DNA from: Candidatus Binataceae bacterium
Lineage (GTDB): Bacteria; Desulfobacterota; Binatia; Binatales; Binataceae
Direction of reading: 5' to 3'
Length of the DNA stretch: 37,402 nt
Assembly (NCBI GenBank): GCA_015478645.1
Contig: JADMIL010000032.1
Coordinates: forward strand, 1 to 37,402
How positions within the stretch are numbered: position 1 is the first letter of the stretch; each line of letters opens with the position of its first letter. This document shows positions 10,334 to 18,292 of the stretch, one piece after another. Under the pieces are notes generated by a model. It ran no database searches. It was not told the origin of the DNA and saw only the letters and a list, made by a program, of their open reading frames with translations. A program made the position numbers and the translations under genes.

Positions 10334-11509
10334 CTATCCGGCGATGTTGTAGGCACGCCTGACGTTATCGCCGAGCATCTTCGCCCGCGCCGGTTCGGGC
10401 AGCTTGTCGGCCAATTCCTCGAGCTCCTCCATGTAGTCACCCGTATGGTCCGGATGGGGAAAATCGGAGGCCCAGAAGAAGCGGTCCTCGCCGCACAGTT
10501 GCATCATCGCGGGCAGCGAATGTTCGTCGGGATCGGCCGAGATCCAGACGTTGCGCCTGAAATACTCGCTCGGCTTGCGCTTGATCGGCAGCGTGCGCCC
10601 GATCACCGTGTCGTAGACCGCGTCCATCCGATCGAGCCAGTAACTCGCCCATCCGGCGCCGACTTCGAGGATGATGATCTTGAGCTTGGGGAATTTCTCG
10701 AACGTGCCGTACTCCATGAAGCTGACCAGCGCGTGGCGGATCGAGTCGGAGGCCGTGACGTTGAGAAAGAACGGCTGCTTGCGGACGTAGTCGAGCTTGT
10801 AGCGGCCGGGCAGCGCCCATTGCGGTTCGAGCGACGGATGGATCCCGATCGGCACGCCGAGCTCCTCGGCCTTGGCGAACAGCACGTCGTGGTCAGGATG
10901 CGCGTGGGGCTTGCCGTTCATGACGAACTGCACGACCCATCCGCCCATGCATCCGGCCTTGACCGCGCGTTCGAGTTCCGCCGCCGCGGCGACCGGATCG
11001 CCCAGCGACAGATGCGCGACCGGAATCAGCCGGCCACCGGTGTCCGCGCACCAATCGATGAGCCAGCGGTTATAGGCCCGCGTCATCGCCTGCGCATAGG
11101 CGGCGTCGTCGCATTCGGTTTCCCAGCTCAGCCCCAGACTCGGATAGATGATCGCGGCGTCGAGTCCCTCGAGGTCGAGCCGGCGCACGCGATCTTTCGC
11201 ATCCATCGCACCGAGCGGAAGCTCGTCGCCGTACTTGAGGCGCAGGTTGACCGTGCCGTGCTCGCGCGTCACCTTGCCCATGTTGCCGATCGTGCTGAAG
11301 GGCTGGCCGCGCCGCGAGACCCGCGACGGGGTGCCGTTAATCTCGAAGTACTGGTAGCCCTCGGCGTCGGTCTTAACCCGGATCGCCGTGGGCTTGTACT
11401 TCGCCTCGCAGTATTGCTCCCAGCAATCGGCGGCTTCCAGAATATGGCCGTCCGCGTCGACTGCCCCGCGATACTTGATCTTGTAAATACGCTCCTGAAG
11501 TTGTGCCAT
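10334..11509 (-). CDS. Amidohydrolase family 2 (ACMSD-like) metal-dependent hydrolase/decarboxylase
   Basis: This 391-aa protein belongs to the amidohydrolase_2 (TIM-barrel) superfamily that includes ACMSD and gamma-resorcylate decarboxylase. Visible marks are the N-terminal DADGHILE, a barrel His in GVPIGIHPSLE, the FPKLKIIILEVGAGWASYWLDRMD block and the C-terminal metal/active-site Asp in FFWASDFPHPDHTG. The N-terminal metal motif is DxDGH rather than the usual DxHxH, as in several decarboxylase-like members. The substrate is unknown, probably a carboxylic or aromatic acid. I start at the ATG at 11509 (GAGG upstream); a GTG at 11542 would add 11 residues. Convergent with korB. Confidence 0.82.
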   Translation of the reverse strand: MAQLQERIYKIKYRGAVDADGHILEAADCWEQYCEAKYKPTAIRVKTDAEGYQYFEINGTPSRVSRRGQPFSTIGNMGKVTREHGTVNLRLKYGDELPLGAMDAKDRVRRLDLEGLDAAIIYPSLGLSWETECDDAAYAQAMTRAYNRWLIDWCADTGGRLIPVAHLSLGDPVAAAAELERAVKAGCMGGWVVQFVMNGKPHAHPDHDVLFAKAEELGVPIGIHPSLEPQWALPGRYKLDYVRKQPFFLNVTASDSIRHALVSFMEYGTFEKFPKLKIIILEVGAGWASYWLDRMDAVYDTVIGRTLPIKRKPSEYFRRNVWISADPDEHSLPAMMQLCGEDRFFWASDFPHPDHTGDYMEELEELADKLPEPARAKMLGDNVRRAYNIAG

Positions 11510-11707
11510 TGCGATGCCTCGATTCAAATTGGATCTTGTCACCCGGGTTTGTAACCTGGCCGAGTTTCACAAGTAGTGCGCATCGCCGCGCGCCGTCAAG
11601 CGCGCTGCACCTCGACAACCATTGGGCAACGCACAGTCCGGCGGCGCGGCAGGTTGATCCGAGGATGCCAGCGGCGCACGGCGATCGCGGCGGTGGATCG
11701 CGGCGCG

Positions 11708-12481
11708 TCAGAATTTGAGCTGTTTGAAGAAACGCTCGGGAATCGCTTTGATTACGCCCATGATGAAACGCCAGAAAAACGGCACGTAAACCACCTCGGC
11801 GCGGCGGCGCCACGCCTTATGAATCAGCGCGGCGGCGCGCTCGGGTGCGACGGTCAGGAAGGCGCTTTCGCGGCCCCAGGTCATCCGCGTGTCGACTGTG
11901 CCGAGAATCACCGTCATCACGTGAATTGGCGTGCGGGCGAAGCGCGCGCGCATCCCTTGCGTGAAGAGTGCGAGCGCGCCCTTGGCCGAGCCGTAAATGT
12001 AATTGCGCGAGCGTCCACGTTCGCCGGCGACCGATCCGATCACGATGATGAAGCCGGACTGCTGAGCTTCGAGATGATCGGCGGCGAACGTCAGGATGGA
12101 AACGGCGCCGGTATAGTTGTCGGCGATGATTTTGCGCGCGGCGGTGGCGTCGTGATGCGCCGCCGGTTCGTCGCCGAGCGCGCCGAAGCACAGCGCGACG
12201 CCGTCGAGACCGCCAAGCGCCGCCGCCGCGCGGCTGATCAACTCAGGATGCGCGGCGTAATCACCCGCCTCGAACGGCCCGGCATGTGCTGCGACTCCTG
12301 TGCGCACGGCGAGATCCTGCGCGATGCGCGCGGCCTCGGCGGTATCGCGCGCGGCCAAATACAGCGATGCGCCGCCATGCGCATATTCCAGCGCGAGTGC
12401 GCGGGCGATCGGCGAGGTCGCGCCGAGGATCAGCACGCGCGGCGCGCCGCCCGGCGCTATCCGATGAGCCGCCGCGGCCAT
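11708..12481 (-). CDS. DprE2-like short-chain dehydrogenase/reductase
   Basis: The 257-aa Rossmann protein has the NAD(P)-binding GATSPIARALA near residue 20 and the catalytic pair in YIYGSAKGAL (YxxxK). CFGALGD, NYTGAVS and the basic C-terminal end YVPFFWRFIMGVIKAIPERFF closely resemble DprE2, the NADH-dependent 2'-keto reductase that completes epimerisation of decaprenylphosphoryl ribose to arabinose. Its start shares one base with the stop of the DprE1-like gene (TGATG), so the two are coupled, as in mycobacteria. The lipid-linked sugar substrate is inferred from this pairing. A very long frame running through both genes is rejected because the upstream half is the wrong frame of the flavoenzyme. 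Confidence 0.82.
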   Translation of the reverse strand: MAAAAHRIAPGGAPRVLILGATSPIARALALEYAHGGASLYLAARDTAEAARIAQDLAVRTGVAAHAGPFEAGDYAAHPELISRAAAALGGLDGVALCFGALGDEPAAHHDATAARKIIADNYTGAVSILTFAADHLEAQQSGFIIVIGSVAGERGRSRNYIYGSAKGALALFTQGMRARFARTPIHVMTVILGTVDTRMTWGRESAFLTVAPERAAALIHKAWRRRAEVVYVPFFWRFIMGVIKAIPERFFKQLKF

Positions 12482-13890
12482 CAGGCCGGCACCATTTCGA
12501 GCCGGCGCGAGAGGCTCGACGAGAAGTGGTTGTTGGGATCGACGGCGGCCTTGACCGCGCGCCATTCGGCGAGCCGCGGATAGCCGGCGTGGAACATCGC
12601 GGGGCTCATTCGCGCGTCCTTGGCCAGATAGAGCCGCCCGCCGCGCTGGAGCACCATCGCGTCGAGTTGATCGAGAAACGGCAGCAGTCCGGGGCGCATC
12701 GGAAAGTCCAGCGAGAGCGTATAGCCGGGCATCGGGAACGACAGCAGGCCGTCCTGCGCGCCGAATTTTTTGACCACGGCCAGGAACGAGGCGCGGCGGC
12801 TCCGCGCGATCGCTTCGAGCGTCTCGACCAGGCCGGCACGGCTCTCGGCCATCGGCCACGCGCATTGATACTGCACGAAGCCGCTGGCGCCATAGATGCG
12901 ATTCCAGTCGCGGATCGAATCGAGCGGGTAGAAAAAGCGCTCGCAATCGACCAGCGCTCGCGGCGTGTCGCGATGCGTCCGGAAGTAGAGTTCGTTGAAC
13001 GCCGTGACCGTGAACGGTCCGAGCGCGAAGCCCGGGAAATCGATCGGCACGCTGAGCGAACGGCGCGGCTTGAGGCTGAGCGGCGCGGCGCGGCGCTGGC
13101 CGTCGAGCTGATCGAGCGTCGCGAAGTTGCCGAAGTTGACGATCGAACGGCCGAGCGCGCTGGCCGCACTGGCGCAATCGATCCATCCGACCGAGTAGTC
13201 GTAGAGCCGATCGGTTCGCTCGAAGATTTCGATCGCGTGGTCGATATTGGCGGCGCGCACCGTCTCGCTTTCGATCCATGCGGTGGCGATGCGCCGCAGC
13301 TTGAGCTCCGCCTCGACGATCACGCCGGTCAGTCCCATGCCGCCGGCGGTGGCGTGAAACAGGTCGGCGTTCTGGTCCGGTGAGCAGCGCCGGATCTCGC
13401 CCGACGCGAGCATCACGTCGATGCTGGCGAGATGCGCCGCGATCGACGAGTCGCGATGATGGTTCTTGCCGTGGACGTCGGCCGCGATCGCCCCACCCAC
13501 CGTGATAAAGCGCGTGCCGGGCGTGACCACGGGAAAAAAGCCGCGTGGCCTGAACGTGTCGATGATGTCGCCGAGCGTCACGCCCGCCTCGCAGCGCAGG
13601 ATGCCGGTGGCGTCGTCGAACGCCAGCATCCGGTTGAAGCGGGTCACGTCGATCACGCGGCCGGGAGCGTTGAGCGCCGCGTCGCCGTAAGCCCGGCCCG
13701 CGCCGCGCGCGACCAGCGCATGCGGGTCGGCGGTGATTAGCTCGGCCAGCTCGGCGAATTTTTCCGGGCGGTAGATGTCGGTAAGGCAGCGCGGATAGCG
13801 GCCCCATCCGCTGAGCGGCGCGCGCTTGAGCGGCGCGGCGATCCGCCGATCGCCCGCGAACTGCGCGGAGCGCTGCCCGGTCTCTTCCAA
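12481..13890 (-). CDS. DprE1-like FAD-linked oxidoreductase (lipid-linked ribose 2'-oxidase)
   Basis: This 469-aa flavoenzyme follows mycobacterial DprE1 along its length as I remember it: LSGWGR (26-31), VARGAGRAYGDAALN (60-74), VTPGTRFITVGGAIAADVHGK and NHH (122-145), GGMGLTGVIVEAEL (183-196), a C-terminal substrate domain with FLAVVKKFG, and LYLAKDAR with Lys424 at the catalytic-lysine position. The flavin-contacting His of HGKNHH is kept (His140). The position of M. tuberculosis Cys387 is Ser393 here (PGYTLSLDFP). The enzyme would oxidise the 2'-OH of a polyprenyl-phosphoryl ribose. It starts at TTG behind GGGAGGGCGGGAG, and is coupled to the DprE2-like gene. Confidence 0.85.
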   Translation of the reverse strand: MEETGQRSAQFAGDRRIAAPLKRAPLSGWGRYPRCLTDIYRPEKFAELAELITADPHALVARGAGRAYGDAALNAPGRVIDVTRFNRMLAFDDATGILRCEAGVTLGDIIDTFRPRGFFPVVTPGTRFITVGGAIAADVHGKNHHRDSSIAAHLASIDVMLASGEIRRCSPDQNADLFHATAGGMGLTGVIVEAELKLRRIATAWIESETVRAANIDHAIEIFERTDRLYDYSVGWIDCASAASALGRSIVNFGNFATLDQLDGQRRAAPLSLKPRRSLSVPIDFPGFALGPFTVTAFNELYFRTHRDTPRALVDCERFFYPLDSIRDWNRIYGASGFVQYQCAWPMAESRAGLVETLEAIARSRRASFLAVVKKFGAQDGLLSFPMPGYTLSLDFPMRPGLLPFLDQLDAMVLQRGGRLYLAKDARMSPAMFHAGYPRLAEWRAVKAAVDPNNHFSSSLSRRLEMVPA

Positions 13891-14178
13891 CTCCCGCCCT
13901 CCCTGATGCGCCGCAAGGCTAACAGGATGGCGCTGATGTGGAAATGCGTTTCGACGCGCCGCCCGCTCAGCAATCGTATTTTCAGGACCGACTACCCAGC
14001 AGTCAGATATACGACACCACGTTCACCGAGCGGTTCCTTCTGCCCGGTGAGTGCCACCATTTGCAGACCCAGCGCATCCAGCAACGACGCGGCCGTCATG
14101 TTGTAACCAACATACAGGGGCATCCGTCGGGCAAAGCGGCAATCCTTCAGATAATAAGTGCATGCCAGACGCGCTGCG

Positions 14179-14682
14179 CTATTCGCTGACCACGTTATCG
14201 GTTTTGGCAACGTATGGCCGCTCACGCATCGTGATTGGATCCCACGCGCTGCGATCGATCTTGAGCACGTTGCGCCCATACACGTGCAGCGCGATCAGAT
14301 CGTCGCTGCGCGGATTCGCAATCCGATGGATCGCGTCGGTGCCCAGCGTCAGAATCTCGCCCTCGCCGACGCTGCGTCCGCCCGCCGGTTCGATCGCCCG
14401 CGAGTCACCGATCAATTTGTAGAAACTATTGTCTTCCTGTCCGTGGTACACGCCGATCACCGCCCAGGTGCGATGGTCGTGCGGGGGCGAGATGAAGCCC
14501 GCGCGCACCACCACGTGCAGCAGGGTCAGTCCGGGTTCGTCGTGCAGCACCTGGAAACGGCCCGGATCGGTGACGATCGGCGGCTCGGCGACCGCCCGGC
14601 GCACGATCTCCTCGACCGCGCCCGCGACGCCCGCGCGGCGCGCCTCGCGCAGTTCGCGCACCAGTTCATCGATTGTGTACAT
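14179..14682 (-). CDS. Cupin of the cysteine dioxygenase-like family
   Basis: The 167-aa protein is a single cupin. PPHDHRTWAVIGVYHGQEDN provides His68 and His70, and a distal histidine lies in TLGTDAIHRIANP (His119), the iron-binding pattern of thiol dioxygenases and related double-stranded beta-helix enzymes. It may oxidise cysteine, 3-mercaptopropionate or another small thiol; the substrate is not evident. The ATG at 14682 is preferred because GAGGAGAGGG lies just before it; a TTG five codons upstream falls inside that ribosome binding site. It is transcribed toward the DprE pair, 288 bp away, and diverges from the methyltransferase gene. I see no clear signal in the 288-bp gap. Confidence 0.8.
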   Translation of the reverse strand: MYTIDELVRELREARRAGVAGAVEEIVRRAVAEPPIVTDPGRFQVLHDEPGLTLLHVVVRAGFISPPHDHRTWAVIGVYHGQEDNSFYKLIGDSRAIEPAGGRSVGEGEILTLGTDAIHRIANPRSDDLIALHVYGRNVLKIDRSAWDPITMRERPYVAKTDNVVSE

Positions 14683-14830
14683 GCGCCCTCTCCTCAACGT
14701 CCTATGGCGGAAGCCATCGCGAAACTCCTAGAGCCACCTCGCGCCGCCCCCAGCGGCGGTTTACCGCCGCATCATCGCACGGACTCTCGCAATCCCGCAA
14801 AGCCGTTTACCTAGCTCGCGCGGCGCTTTA

Positions 14831-14846
14831 GCGGATGGCGTCCGCC
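14831..14846. repeat. Left copy of a 16-bp near-repeat bracketing the methyltransferase gene
   Basis: GCGGATGGCGTCCGCC here recurs with one change at 16658-16673 in the same orientation. The pair encloses about 1.8 kb with lower GC. They could be the remains of an insertion target duplication or attachment site; they may also be chance GC-rich similarity. Confidence 0.35.
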
Positions 14847-14885
14847 AAAATTGCACTTTCCTCGAACATCACGTGCGATCGCCAC

Positions 14886-14903
14886 GCGCCGCAAATGCGG
14901 CGC
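14886..14903. promoter_or_regulatory. Dyad element upstream of the methyltransferase gene
   Basis: GCGCCGCA (14886-14893) and TGCGGCGC (14896-14903) form perfect 8-bp arms around AA. It lies two bases before TTGATA (14906-14911), a possible -35 box for the methyltransferase. A position like this suits an operator, but no regulator gene is adjacent. Confidence 0.35.
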
Positions 14904-14942
14904 AGTTGATACGCAGAGTCAGTTCAATTAGCGTTTCGCCAC

Positions 14943-16574
14943 ATGGCGAAGAACGTCCTCTACTATGGCGACAATCTGGCGGTGCTGAGGGAAAGCATCA
15001 AAGATGAGAGCATCGATCTCGTCTATCTCGATCCGCCCTTCAACAGCCAAGCGACCTACAACGTCTTGTTCAAAGCGCCGACTGGCGAGCAGTCTCACGC
15101 CCAGATTGAGGCGTTCGAGGATACCTGGCACTGGGGGGAATCGGCGGAGCAGGCGTTCGATGAAGTAATTAAATCCGGCAATACGAATGCCGCTGAATTG
15201 CTTCGCGCCGTGCGCGGCTTCTTGGGAGAGAATGACATGATGGCCTATCTCGCGATGATGGCCGTCCGACTGCTAGAACTACATCGCGCACTCAAGCCGG
15301 AAGGTTCCCTGTATTTGCACTGCGATCCCACCGCAAGCCATTACCTCAAGGTTCTGCTCGATGGTATTTTTGATCATTCCAATTATCGAAATGAAATAAT
15401 CTGGAAACGTCGTGTCGGCATGAGCAGCGCAGTCCATGGCTCAAATCGGTTTGGAATCTGTACCGACACAATTCTCTTTTATGCGAAGACCGACGATGCC
15501 GAATTTCGTCCGCAGTACAATGTTTCCGATCCGGATTATCAACAATACATCGAAGAGCGGTTCACGATGATCGATGAAAAGGGCGAACGATTTCAGCCCA
15601 CGAGTCTGGTAAATCCAGCTTACCGACCGAATTTAATCTACGAGTACAAGGGCTATAAACCGCCGCCAAACGGCTGGATGATCACCAGGGAAAAGATGGC
15701 GCGGTGGGACGAAGAAGGGAAAATCTATTTCCCCAAAAATACCACCGGACGGCTTCGGCGAAAGAGCTACGCGAAGGAGCTCAAAGGCATGCCTATTCAG
15801 AATCTCTGGACCGACATTCCTGAAATCAATTCGCAGGCTCAAGAAAGGCTAGGCTATCCAACTCAGAAGCCCCTCGCGTTATTGGAGCGAATGATCAGGG
15901 CGTCCTCGAACGAAGACGACACGGTGCTCGATCCGTTCTGTGGATGCGGCACGACCATTCATGCAGCGCAGAAACTCAATCGTCGATGGGTTGGAATCGA
16001 CATAACGCACCTCGCAATTTCGCTTATCGAAAAACGCCTCAGTGACGCCTTCCCTGGAATTAAGTACGAAGTTCAAGGTACGCCAAAAGACCTTGATGGC
16101 GCGAAAGACTTGGCGTCGCGCGACAAGTACCAGTTCCAATGGTGGGCCGTGTCGTTAGTTAATGCTGTTCCCTTCGGCGGAAAGAAAAAAGGCGCGGACA
16201 CGGGTATCGACGGTCTGATTTATTTCTACGACTTCGACCCGAAAGGCAAAGTGCTCACAGAAAAGATTATCGTCTCCGTGAAGGGTGGAGAGAACGTGAG
16301 CGTTGCAATGATTCGGGACCTTGCGCACGTTGTGACTCGCGAGAAAGCACGCATGGGTCTGTTCATCACATTAGCCGAGCCGACCGAACCGATGCGAAAG
16401 GAGGCATTAAAAGAGGGCTACTGTGAGACGAGCATTGGGGGCAAGTATCTAAAGCTTCAGATCGCGACGATTGGAGATTTGCTCGCCGCGAAGCGCCCAG
16501 ATCTGCCGCTAGTGCAGCCGCTAGCATTCAGCAAAGCCGCCCTCGAACCAAATGAACAGGGGAAGTTGCTCTAA
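14943..16574 (+). CDS. DNA methyltransferase fused to an Mrr-like nuclease domain
   Basis: Residues 1-370 are an amino-methyltransferase: motif IV DPPF (30-33) comes first and the SAM-binding DPFCGCGTT (330-338), followed by RRWVGIDI, comes last, the beta-class order of N6-adenine/N4-cytosine enzymes. Residues 395-515 look like an Mrr-type PD-(D/E)XK nuclease domain: KKGADTGIDG (Asp423), IIVSVKGG (Lys447), then MIRDLAHVVTREKARMGLFITLAEPT. The usual Gln/Glu before the lysine is Ser here. One polypeptide may therefore both modify and cut DNA. Base composition is clearly lower in GC than its neighbours (21 G/C in the 60 bases from 15361), and no ribosome binding site precedes the ATG; a leaderless message is possible. 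Probably acquired. Confidence 0.88.
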   Translation: MAKNVLYYGDNLAVLRESIKDESIDLVYLDPPFNSQATYNVLFKAPTGEQSHAQIEAFEDTWHWGESAEQAFDEVIKSGNTNAAELLRAVRGFLGENDMMAYLAMMAVRLLELHRALKPEGSLYLHCDPTASHYLKVLLDGIFDHSNYRNEIIWKRRVGMSSAVHGSNRFGICTDTILFYAKTDDAEFRPQYNVSDPDYQQYIEERFTMIDEKGERFQPTSLVNPAYRPNLIYEYKGYKPPPNGWMITREKMARWDEEGKIYFPKNTTGRLRRKSYAKELKGMPIQNLWTDIPEINSQAQERLGYPTQKPLALLERMIRASSNEDDTVLDPFCGCGTTIHAAQKLNRRWVGIDITHLAISLIEKRLSDAFPGIKYEVQGTPKDLDGAKDLASRDKYQFQWWAVSLVNAVPFGGKKKGADTGIDGLIYFYDFDPKGKVLTEKIIVSVKGGENVSVAMIRDLAHVVTREKARMGLFITLAEPTEPMRKEALKEGYCETSIGGKYLKLQIATIGDLLAAKRPDLPLVQPLAFSKAALEPNEQGKLL

Positions 16575-16657
16575 TCTTTTAGGCCGCTGTCCGAAGTCGG
16601 CATCAAATACCAGCTTACGAGCGCTAGCGGCGCGCCTCAATGTGCGGGGACGAATCC

Positions 16658-16673
16658 GCGGGTGGCGTCCGCC
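16658..16673. repeat. Right copy of the 16-bp near-repeat bracketing the methyltransferase gene
   Basis: GCGGGTGGCGTCCGCC matches the left copy at 14831-14846 at 15 of 16 positions. It lies 84 bp after the methyltransferase stop. GC content returns to the local norm soon after it. Confidence 0.35.
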
Positions 16674-16795
16674 CACGAATCGCGCTTTCATAGGAGGCGA
16701 AAAATACGCGAGGGCATAAGAATTCGGGAACCGACGACGCGCTCGCGTGTTTGCCCCATGCCGGCCATCGCGGCCCGGGAAGTAGGTAGTAGACG

Positions 16796-17464
16796 ATGCC
16801 CGTAAGTCACGATCCAAGATTCAAGGGACGCCCCGAGCAGCCCCTCGCCATCCGCCTCGTCCATTGGTGCAACGCGGTTTTCATTGTGCTGATGGCCGGC
16901 AGCGGCTTGCAGATTCTCGCCGCCTATCCGTCGCTCGGACCGCGCGGCGCGCAGTACTGGTGGTATCCGCTTCAAGGGATGTCGCCGCCGTCGTGGATGC
17001 GGCTCGGCGGCTGGCTCGGCGGCGGACGGCATTGGCATTTCGCGATCGCGTGGTTCTTCGCGATCAACGGCGCGATCTACCTGGGCTATTTTTTTGCCAG
17101 CGGCGAATGGCGCCGGCGGATGTTCCTCCCGTGGCGCGACGCCGGCGGCGCGTTTTTGCAATTCATGTATTACTTGAGGTTGCGCAAGACTCCGCCGCCC
17201 GAGGATTTCTACAACGGCCTGCAGCGCCTGGCCTATACCTCGGTAGTGTTCTTCGGCCTCGTGATGGTGCTGTCGGGACTCGCCATTTACAAGCCGGTGC
17301 AACTGCATTTCCTGACCCTGCTGTTCGGCGGCTACGACGGCGCGCGCGTGGTCCATCTGGGGGGCCTCGCGCTTATCGCGATGTTCGTCGCGTCGCATCT
17401 GGTGCTGGTCGCGATGCATCCGCGGGAGATTGTCACGATGGTGACGGGAGGGCGGCGTGAGTAA
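16796..17464 (+). CDS. Membrane cytochrome b (b561-type) partner of the molybdoenzyme
   Basis: The 222-aa protein has four hydrophobic helices (about 17-43, 78-100, 147-170 and 185-207). Histidines lie where haem ligands are expected in the FdnI/cytochrome b561-like family: His23 (LVHWCNA), His79/His81 (GRHWHFAIAW), His187 (ARVVHLGG) and His201 (FVASHLVLV). It would pass electrons between the quinone pool and the exported molybdoenzyme encoded next, much as MsrQ serves MsrP, although the fold here is the b561 type. The two genes overlap by 8 bases. No strong ribosome binding site is seen before the ATG. Confidence 0.82.
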   Translation: MPVSHDPRFKGRPEQPLAIRLVHWCNAVFIVLMAGSGLQILAAYPSLGPRGAQYWWYPLQGMSPPSWMRLGGWLGGGRHWHFAIAWFFAINGAIYLGYFFASGEWRRRMFLPWRDAGGAFLQFMYYLRLRKTPPPEDFYNGLQRLAYTSVVFFGLVMVLSGLAIYKPVQLHFLTLLFGGYDGARVVHLGGLALIAMFVASHLVLVAMHPREIVTMVTGGRRE

Positions 17465-18149
17465 ATTGCTGACCCGGCGCAAGTTCATCGCGGGCGCGGC
17501 GGCGGCGTCGCTCCTGGCCGGCTGCGACAGCCATCCGATTACCGGCTTTCTCGGTGCGATGAAGGACTGGAACCAGGGCTTCGAGGGCGCGATCTTCTCG
17601 CCCGCGCGGATGGCGCCCGAGCTGCCGCCGTCGGCGGCGACGCCCGAGGCGGCCTTTCCCGCCTACTTCATTTCCGACGAGATGCCCGACGTGCCCGACA
17701 ACTGGTCGCTCACCGTCGGCGGACTCGTCGACCATCCGATGACGCTGACGCTCGACCAGTTGCGCGAGTTGCCGGGCACCGCGATGTGCGTGCGGCATCA
17801 TTGCGTCGAGGGCTGGTCGGCGGTCGCCGCGTGGCACGGCGTGCGGCTGAGCGACGTGGCGAAGCTCGCCGGCCCGCGGGCGGGCGTGCGCTATGTCGAA
17901 TTCAAATCGTTCGACGAGGGCTACTGGTCGTCGTGGGATCTGGGCAGCGCGATGCATCCGCAGACCCTGCTCGCGTACGGCATGAACGGGCACGACCTGG
18001 CGGTCGGGCACGGCGCGCCGCTGCGCGTCTACTCGGCGGTCAAGTTAGGCTACAAAATGGTGAAATATCTGACCGAAGTAAACTTCCTGGCGGCTAACAC
18101 CGGCGGCTATTGGGAAAATCAGGGCTACGACTGGTTCGGCGGCGTCTAG
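17457..18149 (+). CDS. Tat-exported molybdopterin-dependent oxidoreductase (sulfite oxidase/MsrP fold)
   Basis: The N-terminus has a twin-arginine signal (LTRRKFIAG, Arg7-Arg8) that runs into a lipobox LLAGC with Cys23, so the protein is probably a Tat-exported lipoprotein. The catalytic domain is of the sulfite oxidase type: PDNWSLTVGGLVDHP, TLDQLRELPG and the Mo-ligating Cys116 in HHCVEGWSAVAAWHGV. At 230 aa it has the oxidoreductase domain but not the dimerisation domain of true sulfite oxidases. Substrate unknown; methionine sulfoxide, sulfite or another S/N-oxide are options. It starts at GTG and overlaps the cytochrome b gene, which is the obvious redox partner. Confidence 0.87.
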   Translation: MSKLLTRRKFIAGAAAASLLAGCDSHPITGFLGAMKDWNQGFEGAIFSPARMAPELPPSAATPEAAFPAYFISDEMPDVPDNWSLTVGGLVDHPMTLTLDQLRELPGTAMCVRHHCVEGWSAVAAWHGVRLSDVAKLAGPRAGVRYVEFKSFDEGYWSSWDLGSAMHPQTLLAYGMNGHDLAVGHGAPLRVYSAVKLGYKMVKYLTEVNFLAANTGGYWENQGYDWFGGV

Positions 18150-18201
18150 CCACTCCTTAGCGCCGGCGTGTGGATTGTGCATTTCACTTTGTCATAACTG
18201 A

Positions 18202-18235
18202 GCGCAGTGAAGAATCCCGGGATTCTTCACTGCGC
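18202..18235. repeat. Perfect 34-bp palindrome between convergent genes
   Basis: GCGCAGTGAAGAATCCC (18202-18218) is followed directly by its exact reverse complement (18219-18235), with no spacer. It lies between the converging molybdoenzyme and acyl-CoA dehydrogenase genes. It may act as a two-way terminator, though there is no T-run directly after it. The sequence gtcat..ctgagcgcagtgaag resembles, from memory, a palindromic intergenic repeat dispersed in many bacterial genomes. Confidence 0.8.
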
Positions 18236-18292
18236 GGACTCCATTCAAAAAAATGTTTCGCGTGAATCCGCCTCGCGATTGTGGCGCGCGCG

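Noticed and set aside
11535-11573. Operator-like ACCCGGGT with CTTGT/ACAAG arms before the amidohydrolase
   Set aside because: Only the 8-bp centre is a true palindrome. The arms are short and unevenly spaced, so it may be chance.
11708-13807. A 699-aa frame on the minus strand that could be read as a fusion protein
   Set aside because: Its first part is low-complexity and Arg-rich and runs through the flavoenzyme gene in another frame. Only the last 257 residues (from 12481) are a real protein.
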